Positions 25,234-33,097 of a DNA stretch of 64,000 nucleotides are shown here, piece by piece. The position numbers and the translations under genes were made by a program. This DNA comes from Bradyrhizobium sp. SSBR45G (GTDB lineage Bacteria; Pseudomonadota; Alphaproteobacteria; Rhizobiales; Xanthobacteraceae), in contig NZ_BSCT01000020.1 of NCBI RefSeq assembly GCF_030159255.1, positions 1-64,000 of the forward strand, read 5' to 3'. The notes beneath the pieces are model-generated. The model saw only the letters and a list, made by a program, of their open reading frames with translations. It did not search any database and had not been told where the DNA came from. The first letter of the stretch is position 1. Each line of letters starts with the position of its first letter.

Positions 25234-26160
25234 CAACTCATTGAAATTTGCCACCACCCACGCCCGCGCCTGCTCCGGCGTCATCCATTCGAACTCCGGC
25301 AGCTGGTGCCGAAACCAGGTGAACTGCCGCTTGGCGTAATGGCGGGTGTCGGCCTTGCCGATGACGGCCGCCTCCTCCCGCGAGATCTCGCCCCTGATAT
25401 AGCGGATCAGCGCCGGCACGCCGTGCGCCTTCATCGCCGGCAACAGCGGATCGAGGCCGCGCGCCGCCAGCCGTTCGACCTCCTCCAGCGCCCCGCTCTC
25501 GAGCATTGTGTCGAACCGCGCGTCGATCCGCGCATACAGCGTCTCGCGCTCCGGCGCGATGAACAGCGCCCGGTAGCTGCCCTCCGGCAGCAGCGGCGGG
25601 GTGGTCTCGGCATGCCAGTCGGCCAATGGCCGACCGGTGGCCTCGATCACCTCCAGCGCCCGGGCGACACGGGTGCGGTCGCGGACGTTCAGCCGTGCCG
25701 CCGCCGCGGCATCGCACCGCGCCAGCTCGGCATGCAGCGCCTCGACGCCGTCGCGATCGAGCCGAAGACGGACCGCCTCGCGGACCTCGTCCGGCACGGG
25801 CGGCACGGCCGACAAGCCCCGTGTCAGCGCCTTGAAATACAGCCCGGTGCCGCCGATGAAGACCGGCCGCCGCCCCTCCCGCCCGATCTCGGCGAGAACA
25901 TCAGCTGCATCACGGACATAGTGGCCGGCCGAGTAGTTCACGGCGGCATCGACATGGCCGTACAGACGGTGCGGCACGCGCGCCTCCTCCGCAGGGGTCG
26001 GCCGCGCCGTCAGCACCCGGAGGTCACGGTACACCTGCATGGAATCGGTGTTGATGACCACCCCGCCCGCTTTTTGCGCAAGTTCCATCGCAAGCGCCGA
26101 CTTGCCGCTGGCGGTCGGCCCTGCGATAAGCACCGCTTTGTTGTCGCTTAGCGAAGTCAC
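25231..26160 (-). CDS. miaA: tRNA dimethylallyltransferase
   Basis: MiaA adds a dimethylallyl group to A37 of tRNAs that read UNN codons. The 309-residue protein has the P-loop IAGPTASGKS (about 9-18), INTDSMQVYRDL for the catalytic aspartate region, VFIGGTGLYFKALTRGL, and the C-terminal AVIGKADTRHYAKRQFTWFRHQ. A GTG start at 26160 is chosen because the P-loop must lie near the N-terminus. The very long upstream open frame is antisense to serB. The start lies three bases from the divergent serB ATG at 26164. Confidence 0.95.
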   Translation of the reverse strand: MTSLSDNKAVLIAGPTASGKSALAMELAQKAGGVVINTDSMQVYRDLRVLTARPTPAEEARVPHRLYGHVDAAVNYSAGHYVRDAADVLAEIGREGRRPVFIGGTGLYFKALTRGLSAVPPVPDEVREAVRLRLDRDGVEALHAELARCDAAAAARLNVRDRTRVARALEVIEATGRPLADWHAETTPPLLPEGSYRALFIAPERETLYARIDARFDTMLESGALEEVERLAARGLDPLLPAMKAHGVPALIRYIRGEISREEAAVIGKADTRHYAKRQFTWFRHQLPEFEWMTPEQARAWVVANFNEL

Positions 26161-26163
26161 CTG

Positions 26164-27054
26164 ATGTCTCTCGTCGCCACCTTCATCTGCAATCCCGCCG
26201 ATCCCGCGCTTGATACCACGATCGTGGAGGCCTTCCTGGCCGTGCTGCCCCAGCCGGGCACGCCGCGCTGGCTGTTCGACGAGGTCGCCATCGACATCCC
26301 GTTCGGCGGCGAAGGCGAAGCCCACAAGATCGAGGCCCGGCTGCGCGACCTGCGCGGCGACATGCCGATCGATATCGTCGTGCAGGCGGAAGCCTTCCGG
26401 CGCAAGAAGCTTTTTCTGGCCGACATGGACTCGACCATGATCGGTCAGGAATGCATCGACGAACTGGCCGATTTTGCCGGGCTGAAGCCGCAGGTCGCCG
26501 CGATCACCGAGCGGGCCATGCGCGGCGAGATCGCGTTCGAGCCGGCGTTGCGCGAACGCGTCGCCCTGCTGAAGGACCTGCCGGTGAGCGTGGTCGACGA
26601 AGTGCTGACCAAGCGCATCAAGCTGACGCCGGGCGGCCGCCACCTGGTGATGACCATGCGCGCGCATGGCGCCTACACCTGCCTGATCTCCGGAGGCTTC
26701 ACGCTGTTCACCCGCCAGATCGCGGCGAAGCTCGGCTTCCAGGAGAACCGCGCCAACGAGCTCGTCGTCGACGGCGGCAAGCTCACCGGCGAGGTGCGCG
26801 AGCCGATCATCGGCCGCGACGCCAAGCTCGCCACGTTGATCGAGTTGCGCGAGTCGTTCGATCTCGACGAGATCGACACGCTCGCGGTCGGCGACGGCGC
26901 CAACGACCTCGGCATGATCGAGGCCGCCGGCCTCGGCGTCGCCTATCACGCCAAGCCCGCAGTCTCCGCCGCGGCATCCGCCCGCATCGACCACGGCGAT
27001 CTCACCGCCCTGCTCTACGCACAAGGCTACACGCGCGATCAGTTCGTGGAGTGA
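26164..27054 (+). CDS. serB: Phosphoserine phosphatase
   Basis: This is the last step of serine synthesis, dephosphorylation of phosphoserine. The 296-residue HAD enzyme has an N-terminal extension of about 80 residues (ACT-like) before the catalytic motif FLADMDSTMIGQECIDELA. Motif II is in CLISGGFTLFT, and motif III/IV is in LAVGDGANDLGMIEAAGLGVAYHAKP. Substrate and length fit proteobacterial SerB. The ATG at 26164 abuts the divergent miaA start, so its promoter must lie inside miaA, or the mRNA is nearly leaderless. Confidence 0.96.
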   Translation: MSLVATFICNPADPALDTTIVEAFLAVLPQPGTPRWLFDEVAIDIPFGGEGEAHKIEARLRDLRGDMPIDIVVQAEAFRRKKLFLADMDSTMIGQECIDELADFAGLKPQVAAITERAMRGEIAFEPALRERVALLKDLPVSVVDEVLTKRIKLTPGGRHLVMTMRAHGAYTCLISGGFTLFTRQIAAKLGFQENRANELVVDGGKLTGEVREPIIGRDAKLATLIELRESFDLDEIDTLAVGDGANDLGMIEAAGLGVAYHAKPAVSAAASARIDHGDLTALLYAQGYTRDQFVE

Positions 27055-27104
27055 CGGGCTGTCGCCGAGACGCCGCTGCCGACCCTGCGCATCTCTTGCC
27101 GTCG

Positions 27105-27255
27105 TCATTCCGGGGCGCGCGTGAGCCGCGAGCCCGGAATCCATAGCCACAGGCAGCCGTGAGGCGACGAGACGGAATTGGCGATTGTCGTCGCGACAAT
27201 CGCCTCTTGCGGTTATGGATTCCGGGCTCATCGCCGCGCGATGCCCCGGAATGAC
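27105..27255. repeat. Palindromic intergenic element 9 (three nested stems)
   Basis: Three perfect nested pairs: GTCATTCCGGGGC (27105-27117) with 27243-27255; GCCCGGAATCCATA (27132-27145) with 27214-27227; and GCGATTGTC (27181-27189) with GACAATCGC (27195-27203). The element lies right after the serB stop. It is the best formed cruciform-like element in the window. Confidence 0.92.
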
Positions 27256-27665
27256 GGCGGGGACAACGACCGTGCGCGTCGTCCTGTGCCGGCGATGGTG
27301 AGCGGCGCTATCCTTGTCGCGGTCGAGTGCTCTCGTTCAAGAGCACCTTGATCAACGGGACGAGGTCCTCCGCGAATGACGGATCGCCGCCGTCTCCGCC
27401 GATTGTGACAATCATCTTTAAAATTGCGAATGCTGGACGATTGCAATTTGCGCGTCGTGCCTGAATCGCAATTGAAAGTGAGAGTCTCCGCCAGAAGCGG
27501 CGCGCCGTCCGGCCGGCGATCAGCGGACCGGGATTTTGTTTCAATTCAGCCCGTCTCCGCGCAACTCCATTCCAATTTCATTTCAGAACGCAAATCAGAT
27601 CATTCGCCCTCCGCATCGAGGCGAGTCCGGCGCTGCCAACATTAACCGCATCACCAATCGATGAG
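27256..27665. other. Gene-free stretch after serB
   Basis: About 410 bases without a convincing gene. Several segments are AT-richer than the surroundings (TTTAAAATTGCGAATG, TTTTGTTTCAATTCAG), as in regulatory DNA. A minus-strand frame ending near 27308 (MIVTIGGDGGDPSFAEDLVPLIKV) has weak protein-like character, but it has no ribosome-binding site and could be a decayed remnant. Confidence 0.4.
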
Positions 27666-27694
27666 TTGTCAAACCATGCTGCATTGCATATATC
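27666..27694 (+). promoter_or_regulatory. Promoter candidate for the small secreted protein
   Basis: TTGTCA (27666-27671), 17 bases, TATATC (27689-27694), about 80 bases upstream of the ATG at 27777. Spacing and hexamers fit a housekeeping sigma factor. Confidence 0.55.
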
Positions 27695-27776
27695 CGGCCT
27701 AACGCAAGGGAATGTCCAAGGAAACGAAAGCGATTGCACGTGATGCAATCGATCATCGTCACAGAAGGACTTTCCG

Positions 27777-28040
27777 ATGACCATCAAGCACATCATCCCC
27801 GGCTCTCTCGTTGCCCTCGCGCTGCTGAGCGGCGCTGCCGTTGCGGCGGAGCTGCCGAGCTACGAAGTGGGAGCGCTGCCGGCCACCCCGCATCAGCTCT
27901 CCGTCGTCGGCGCATCCGCCGCGCAGCAGACCATCGCCGCGGACAACGCCACCTCGCCGCACCAGCTCGCCGTGCTCACCCACCACCGCCGCAGCGCGGC
28001 CCTCGTCATCCCGACCACCGTCGGCAGCGTTCGCAACTAA
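27777..28040 (+). CDS. Small secreted protein with a repeated PHQL motif
   Basis: This is an unrecognised 87-residue protein. A clear signal peptide (MTIKHIIPGSLVALALLSGAAVAA) is followed by a mature part of about 63 residues. The mature part has two copies of a similar motif: ATPHQLSVVG and TSPHQLAVLT. There are no cysteines. The ribosome-binding site AGAAGGA is good, and a promoter-like sequence lies upstream, so it is likely expressed. It is convergent with an MFS gene. The function is unknown; small periplasmic proteins of this style are common and poorly studied in Bradyrhizobium. Confidence 0.72.
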   Translation: MTIKHIIPGSLVALALLSGAAVAAELPSYEVGALPATPHQLSVVGASAAQQTIAADNATSPHQLAVLTHHRRSAALVIPTTVGSVRN

Positions 28041-28061
28041 GCGGCGCGACGTCTCTGGCGA

Positions 28062-29474
28062 TCAGGTCACCTGCTGCTCTTCACCGCCTGCGCGTATGGC
28101 CGGGGACAGCAGCAGGAGGGCCACGGCGCTCGCCGCTGCACAGACCAGCGCCGCAACCTCGAACATCCAGACATATCCCCCGGCTCGATCCGAGCCTCCC
28201 AGAACGGCGCCGAGCACGGCGATGCCGATCGCGAAGCCGGCTTGGCGCATGATCACCGTCACGGCCGCAGCCATCCCGGCGTGAGCAGGCGGTACGAGTG
28301 CCACCACAGCTCCTGACAACTGCGGATGCGCCAATGCGGCGCCGCATCCGATCCCGCCCATGGCGATGCCTGCGAGCCACAATCGCAGCATGGCGTCGGG
28401 CGCCGCCAGGGCGGCGACAAAAGCGAGATCGCCAGCGGCGATGATCGCGAGCGCAATGGCAAAGTGCCAGCGCCATCCCAATCGGACAACGAGCCTCGCG
28501 CCGAGCGGCGGCACCACGAGCATCGGCAGCGTCGCCATGAGCATCGCGACGCCGCATTCCGCCGTTGTCCATCCGAACGTCGCACCGAGAAGCCCAGGCA
28601 GATAGACCAGAACCGCCCAATAGCCGAGCGACACGGCATTCAGCAGCAGCCCGACGGCGACCATCGCGCGGTTGACGAAGATGGCGGGATCGAAGATCGG
28701 CTCCCTGCGATGCCGCTGCTGCCACAGGAAGCCCGCCAGCAGGACCCCGGCCAGACCGATGCCGATGGTCATGCGTAATCCGCCCTGGACGTTGAGCAGC
28801 GTCGCAACCAGCACGCAAAGCGCCGCGCTGAACAGCGCCATGCCGACATGATCCAGAGCGCGCCGCACCGACGGCCGCATCTCGGGCACGAGACGGGGAA
28901 TGCTCACGGCGGCCACCAGGCACGCCGGCAGGTTGGCGAGGAAGATCCAGCGCCAGCCGAGCCACCCGGAGATGGCGCCTCCGAGGCTTGGTCCGAGCGC
29001 CATCGCAACGCCCGACGCCACGCCGAGGCATGCCAGAGCACGGGTGCGCTGGTCGGCCTGCGGATAGAGCCCGGCGATCAGCGCGATACCGCCGGTCATC
29101 ACGAATGCTGCGCCGATTCCCTGCACCATCCGCGCAAGTCCGAGGCTCAGGCCGCCGACAGCCATCGCGCACGCAGCCGATGCGGCAGCAAATACCAGAT
29201 TGCCGGCAAGCATCGTCCGCCGGCGCCCAGAACGGTCGGCGACACCACCGGCGACCACCAGCGCTGCCGTGAAGGCGAGACTATAGGCGTCCATCATCCA
29301 TGCCTGGCCGGCGATCCCGAGCTGCAGCTCGGTCGCAACCGCGGGCAACGCCATGATCACTGCCGTCACGTCGAAATTGGTGAGGAAGGCAGCGAGGCTC
29401 AGGGCAAGGGCCGGCCACATTGACGACCGCGTCCCTGCAGCAGCATCGGACAGCATTGAACGGGTTGTCGGCAT
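28062..29474 (-). CDS. MFS drug:proton antiporter (DHA2/EmrB-QacA type)
   Basis: This is an inner-membrane exporter of 470 residues with about 14 hydrophobic segments. The typical N-terminal pattern is LAAFLTNFDVTAVIMALPAVATELQLG, then WMMDAYSLAFTAALVVAGGVADRSGRRR (motif A) and later GPSLGGAISGWLGWRWIFLANLPACL (motif C-like). Such proteins expel lipophilic compounds; the substrate is unknown. The start at 29474 (MPTTRSMLSDA) follows GAGGAA. It is divergent from a LysR regulator with a T-N11-A inverted repeat between them, so it is probably the target of that regulator. Confidence 0.87.
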   Translation of the reverse strand: MPTTRSMLSDAAAGTRSSMWPALALSLAAFLTNFDVTAVIMALPAVATELQLGIAGQAWMMDAYSLAFTAALVVAGGVADRSGRRRTMLAGNLVFAAASAACAMAVGGLSLGLARMVQGIGAAFVMTGGIALIAGLYPQADQRTRALACLGVASGVAMALGPSLGGAISGWLGWRWIFLANLPACLVAAVSIPRLVPEMRPSVRRALDHVGMALFSAALCVLVATLLNVQGGLRMTIGIGLAGVLLAGFLWQQRHRREPIFDPAIFVNRAMVAVGLLLNAVSLGYWAVLVYLPGLLGATFGWTTAECGVAMLMATLPMLVVPPLGARLVVRLGWRWHFAIALAIIAAGDLAFVAALAAPDAMLRLWLAGIAMGGIGCGAALAHPQLSGAVVALVPPAHAGMAAAVTVIMRQAGFAIGIAVLGAVLGGSDRAGGYVWMFEVAALVCAAASAVALLLLSPAIRAGGEEQQVT

Positions 29475-29535
29475 CGGACGGCTTTCCTCGTGATAGCGAG
29501 CGGCATCCATGGACGCCGCAGCTATTCACGTCAGC

Positions 29536-29550
29536 ATGAATCTCATTCAT
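29536..29550. promoter_or_regulatory. LysR-type operator candidate between exporter and regulator
   Basis: ATGAAT-CTC-ATTCAT is a perfect inverted repeat containing the T-N11-A LysR box (T at 29537, A at 29549). It lies ten bases upstream of the LysR ATG and 61 bases from the divergent MFS start, the usual place for an autoregulatory site that also controls the neighbour. Confidence 0.55.
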
Positions 29551-29560
29551 AGTCTCACTC

Positions 29561-30490
29561 ATGCGCTCGCTTCCGCCCTTCGACGGCCTCGTCGCGTTCG
29601 AATCCACCGCGCGTCACCGCAGCATGACGCTGGCGGCGACCGAGCTCGGCTTGACCCAGAGCGCGGTCAGCCACCGTCTGCGCAAGCTCGAAGCCTTTCT
29701 CGGTGCGAAGCTGTTCAATCATCGCAGCGGAACCGGGCTGTCCCCGACGGTGGCCGGCGCCTCGCTGCTCACGGAGATCGTCGGTCTGCTCGACGACATG
29801 GCGATGCTGCGCGCGAGATATCGCGCGGCCGCGCAGCCGGCCGTCTTGAAGGTCGGCGTCGGCGCCGCCCTGTCGCATTATTGGCTGGTCCGCCGCCTGC
29901 CCGGCTTCCTGTCGGGGCATCGCGACGTCGGCATCGAGCTCGTGGTGGCCGAGAGCGAAGCCCAGGCGCGCGCCGCGGATGTCGATATCCAGGTTCTGTG
30001 GCTGCCGAAGACGGCAGCCCGCTCAACCTCGACGCAACGGCTGCTGTTCAAGGAGCGCGTGTTTCCGGTCGCGATGCCCAGGCTGCTGCCCCGCGCCCGT
30101 CCGCTTCGCACGGTCCATCAGCTCGCGAGCTATCCGATCATCCACAAGGGACGCGCCGGTCGCGACGACGGTGCGGAATGGTCATGGTCCGCCTGGTTCG
30201 CGCGCCTGGGTCTGGGCGCGCAGGCGCCGGATGGCATGCGCGTCGATACGATCAGTCTGGCGCTGGCCGCCGCGATCGAAGGCGCCGGAATAGCGCTCGG
30301 ACGGTCGTTGCTCGTACACGACGCGCTGGCTGAGCGCCGCCTGACCCGGGTGCTTTCGGCTGAATGGGACATGCCGTCCAGCAAGGTGCATGTCGTGCGC
30401 TGGCCGGCCATATTGAGCAGCGACGCGCGCGTCCGGCTGTTCACGGGCTGGCTTGCGAGCGAAGCGGCACGCCTGTCCGACGCCGAGTAA
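29561..30490 (+). CDS. LysR-family regulator (GcvA-like)
   Basis: This 309-residue transcription factor has an N-terminal winged helix-turn-helix (LPPFDGLVAFESTARHRSMTLAATELGLTQSAVSHRLRKLEAFLGAKLFNH) and a periplasmic-binding-protein-like effector domain. The LPPFxGLVAFE opening is typical of the GcvA-like subgroup. It is divergent from the MFS exporter and probably regulates it and itself. The effector is unknown. Confidence 0.9.
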   Translation: MRSLPPFDGLVAFESTARHRSMTLAATELGLTQSAVSHRLRKLEAFLGAKLFNHRSGTGLSPTVAGASLLTEIVGLLDDMAMLRARYRAAAQPAVLKVGVGAALSHYWLVRRLPGFLSGHRDVGIELVVAESEAQARAADVDIQVLWLPKTAARSTSTQRLLFKERVFPVAMPRLLPRARPLRTVHQLASYPIIHKGRAGRDDGAEWSWSAWFARLGLGAQAPDGMRVDTISLALAAAIEGAGIALGRSLLVHDALAERRLTRVLSAEWDMPSSKVHVVRWPAILSSDARVRLFTGWLASEAARLSDAE

Positions 30491-30505
30491 GGCGCGGGCT
30501 GGCCG

Positions 30506-31048
30506 ATGGAGGGTTTCTTGAACGACATCATGATCCGGCCGGCAATCGACCAGGACGCTCCCGCCGTTGCTTCGCTCCACGCGGCGAGCTGGCGCGATAC
30601 CTATGCCAACATCCTGTCCGCGGATTTCCTGAGCGACGGCGTCGATGCGGACCGGCGCGCCGTCTGGTCGCAACGGCTGAGCGCCCCCACCGCGGATCAG
30701 TTCGTCAATGTCGCCTACGACCCGGACGGACGCCTGCTCGGCTTCATCTGCTGCTATCGCGATGCCGATCCGGTCTGGGGAAGTCTGGTCGACAATCTGC
30801 ATGTCGCGGCCGCGACACGCGGCTCGGGTCTCGGCGAGCGGCTGCTGCGGGACGCAGCACGGCTGCTTGCGCCAAGCGCGTCGCACTCGGGACTGCACCT
30901 CTGGGTCTTCGAGGCCAACACCGCCGCCCTTCGCTTCTACACGCGGCTCGGCGGCCGCGTCGTGGAGACCGGAAGCTCCGAAAATCCGGCCGCGGGCGGC
31001 AAGACGGTCCTGCGTGTGCATTGGCCCGATGTCACGCAACTGGCCTGA
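30506..31048 (+). CDS. GNAT-family N-acetyltransferase
   Basis: This is an acetyl-CoA-dependent acyltransferase of 180 residues. The N-terminal motif is MIRPAIDQDAPAVASLHAASWRDTYANIL, the CoA-binding motif A is VDNLHVAAATRGSGLGERLLRDAARL, and motif B is LHLWVFEANTAALRFYTRLGGRVVETG. The substrate is unknown. The gene follows the LysR gene by 15 bases and may be co-transcribed. The first in-frame ATG is used; MIRPAIDQD, eight residues in, is also possible and fits the family better. Confidence 0.86.
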   Translation: MEGFLNDIMIRPAIDQDAPAVASLHAASWRDTYANILSADFLSDGVDADRRAVWSQRLSAPTADQFVNVAYDPDGRLLGFICCYRDADPVWGSLVDNLHVAAATRGSGLGERLLRDAARLLAPSASHSGLHLWVFEANTAALRFYTRLGGRVVETGSSENPAAGGKTVLRVHWPDVTQLA

Positions 31049-31213
31049 TTATCCTGGCGCGGGGCGGGCCGAGGCGCTGCATCGAATCCGTGCGCGATCC
31101 CGCCGTTGACCGGCAGGATACAGGCCGCCATGTTGCATCGAGCCGCTCGCAAGGCCATCCGGTCTGCCCCCGCTGGGGAGTGACCAGAGGCCGACCGCCC
31201 CTGGGGTGCCGCG

Positions 31214-31927
31214 TTGACCGACGACATGCCGCAATTGGACGACACCTCCTTCCATCCGATCGATCGCGCCAAGCTGCTCGAGCCCTCGCTCTCCTCCCAC
31301 CCTCCGCGCATTCTGCTGCTCTACGGGTCGCTGCGACAGCGCTCGTTCAGCCGGCTGCTCACCGAGGAGGCGGCGCGCATCCTGGCGCGCTTCGGCGCGG
31401 AGACGCGGAGCTTCGATCCGCACGGGCTGCCGCTGGTCGACGACGCCTGGCCCGATCATCCCAAGGTCGGAGAGCTGCGCGATCTCGTGACCTGGTGCGA
31501 GGGCATGGTGTGGTGCTCGCCGGAGCGGCACGGCGCGATGACCGGGGTGATGAAGACCCAGATCGACTGGATCCCGCTATCGCTCGGCGCCGTCAGGCCG
31601 ACGCAGGGCAAGACGCTGGCGGTGATGCAGGTCTCCGGCGGCTCGCAGTCGTTCAATGCCGTCAATCAGCTGCGGGTGCTGGGCCGGTGGATGCGCCTGA
31701 TCACCATCCCGAACCAGTCATCGGTGGCCAAGGCGTTCGCGGAGTTCGACGACGACGACCGCATGAAGCCGTCGGCCTATTACGACCGCGTCGTCGACGT
31801 CATGGAGGAGCTGGTCAAGTTCACGCTACTGACCCGCGACCGAGCGGACTATCTGGTCGATCGCTATTCCGAGCGCAAGGAGAGCGCCGAGGAGCTGTCG
31901 AAGCGGGTCAATCAGCGATCGCTGTGA
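31214..31927 (+). CDS. arsH: Organoarsenical oxidase ArsH
   Basis: This is an NADPH-dependent FMN oxidoreductase of 237 residues. The FMN-binding motif is LLYGSLRQRSFSRLLTEEAARIL, and SPERHGAMTGVMKTQIDWIPL plus KTLAVMQVSGGSQSFNAVNQLRVLGRWMRLITIPNQSSVAKAFAEFD are highly specific to ArsH. ArsH oxidises trivalent organoarsenicals and related compounds to less toxic forms. The start is a TTG at 31214; an ATG at 31226 is an alternative, with no clear ribosome-binding site for either. No other arsenic gene (arsR, arsB, arsC) is in this window, so it stands alone. Confidence 0.92.
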   Translation: MTDDMPQLDDTSFHPIDRAKLLEPSLSSHPPRILLLYGSLRQRSFSRLLTEEAARILARFGAETRSFDPHGLPLVDDAWPDHPKVGELRDLVTWCEGMVWCSPERHGAMTGVMKTQIDWIPLSLGAVRPTQGKTLAVMQVSGGSQSFNAVNQLRVLGRWMRLITIPNQSSVAKAFAEFDDDDRMKPSAYYDRVVDVMEELVKFTLLTRDRADYLVDRYSERKESAEELSKRVNQRSL

Positions 31928-32498
31928 GCGGGCGCGGCGCCGGATGTCGATCCTGCGGAGCGCCGATCGTTTTCCGACTTCTGATTAAAATAAATATCTT
32001 GCGCATTATCGCAAATCATGATTGTATCCTCGCATCCCGCCTCACCGCAGAGGGCGTTGCGCGCGATCGTCACGACACGCGAGGTGGGATGCGATGGCCG
32101 CGTTGTTGCCGCAGCATGCTTTCGGGCGTGCGGACGAACGGCAGTGCGTGGACGTGAAGTCGCAGCGTCCTGATACCCCGACGCTGGTATCAAGCCGCGT
32201 GGCACCGATGTGCCGCGTGGCGATGGTGGCCAACAAGCCCGGCGCACCAGGGAGACTGCGTATAAGCGTGAAGACCATCGCGCAGGGAATGCCGGCGTGT
32301 TCGGCTTTGCCTGTGGTGACTGCCGCCTGCTTTTCTTGTTGCAGGCGGGCCATGGGTGAGGCCTTCACCCGGCATTCTCTGCGCCCTCTGCATTTTCAGA
32401 GGGACGAACTGATCGCAAAGCTCGGGCTGCATCGGCCGCGAGACCGCGTCCTCATGTCGAAACGCTGTTTGAACCGTGAATCCGATCCAACGAACGCT
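31928..32498. other. Gene-free stretch with short spurious open frames
   Basis: The first half of the 1.17-kb gap between arsH and degP. It opens with an AT-rich patch (AAATAAATATCTTGCGCATTATCG, about 31986-32010) and continues into a strongly structured segment described separately (32172-32403). Open frames on both strands here have no ribosome-binding sites, mutually overlap and look non-coding. Confidence 0.6.
32172..32403. ncRNA. Structured non-coding segment, possible repeat or RNA
   Basis: At least five complementary pairs occur in 232 bases: GATACC (32172-32177) with GGTATC (32186-32191); GGCAC (32201-32205) with GTGCC (32210-32214); a 13-base long-range pair 32283-32295 with 32369-32381 (one G-U); CCGCCTGC (32323-32330) with GCAGGCGG (32341-32348), enclosed by that pair; and CCCTCTG (32384-32390) with CAGAGGG (32397-32403). 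The short peptides it would encode (KQAAVTTGKAEHAGIPCAM) resemble, from memory, recurrent spurious ORFs in Rhizobiales genomes. This suggests a dispersed non-coding element. Strand and transcription are unknown. Confidence 0.5.
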
Positions 32499-32652
32499 GT
32501 CGTCCCGGGCAAGCCGTGACGCGCCACGCGCGTCGCGGCGCCGACCCGGGACCCATACGCCGCAGCGGATGTGATGTGCGGGTTGCTAACGACGCGCCTG
32601 CCTCAAACCGCTGCCTTGGGTTATGGGTACCGGCTCAAGGCCGGGACGACAG
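32499..32652. repeat. Palindromic intergenic element 10
   Basis: Outer arms GTCGTCCCGG (from 32499) and CCGGGACGAC (32641-32650), with inner GGGACCCATA-like and TTATGGGTACC-like segments. It is related to elements 1, 4 and 5. Confidence 0.75.
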
Positions 32653-32663
32653 CGGAGTGTGGA

Positions 32664-32830
32664 GCTGCCGTAGGGGGGCCAAAGGCGCGCCCCGCTTTTC
32701 ATGAGCCCAGCGAGATGTCTCGCGCGCCGTGCCCGCCATCGCGCCGGCGAGTTCGCTGCAAGACGGTGGGCACGGCGCGCGAGAGAGCATCGTACCAAGC
32801 GCATACCACGGCGCGCCTTTGCCCACCTAC
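32664..32830. repeat. Palindromic intergenic element 11
   Basis: A perfect 17-base pair lies at 32718-32734 (TCTCGCGCGCCGTGCCC) and 32768-32784. Outer segments GCCAAAGGCGCGCC and GGCGCGCCTTTGCCC are also complementary. It abuts element 10 on one side and element 12 on the other. Confidence 0.8.
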
Positions 32831-32872
32831 AAACGACCAACTCAGCGATCGTCAGCGCGCTGCCAGATACAG

Positions 32873-33030
32873 CGCCCTCTCCCCTTGCGGGAGAGGGCAT
32901 GTACGGCCCATCCACGCATGCGGTTGGGTGAGGGGTATCTCTCCGCTGGCTCGCTCGTGGAGAGATACCCCTCACCCAAGCGAGCCTGCCGCTCTTTCCT
33001 ACATGCCCTCTCCCGCAAGGGGAGAGGGCG
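32873..33030. repeat. Palindromic intergenic element 12 (30-base perfect arms)
   Basis: Perfect 30-base arms lie at 32873-32902 and 33001-33030 (CGCCCTCTCCCCTTGCGGGA onward). A perfect 21-base inner pair lies at 32924-32944 and 32959-32979. Each outer arm is itself a hairpin. It lies past the 3' end of degP, between convergent arsH and degP. Confidence 0.93.
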
Positions 33031-33097
33031 CATTCACTTGCACTGCGCTCATCTTCGCATCTCAAAGCGCGGATGTGGTCACGACCGCCTGAAGCCC

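Noticed and set aside
26161..27231. A long N-terminal extension of miaA
   Set aside because: It would run antisense through serB and the repeat after it; the miaA P-loop must be near the N-terminus, so the GTG at 26160 is the start.
32022..32519. Overlapping short open frames on both strands in the arsH-degP gap
   Set aside because: They have no ribosome-binding sites, share bases in several frames, and the DNA folds into stable stems; treated as a structured non-coding segment instead.
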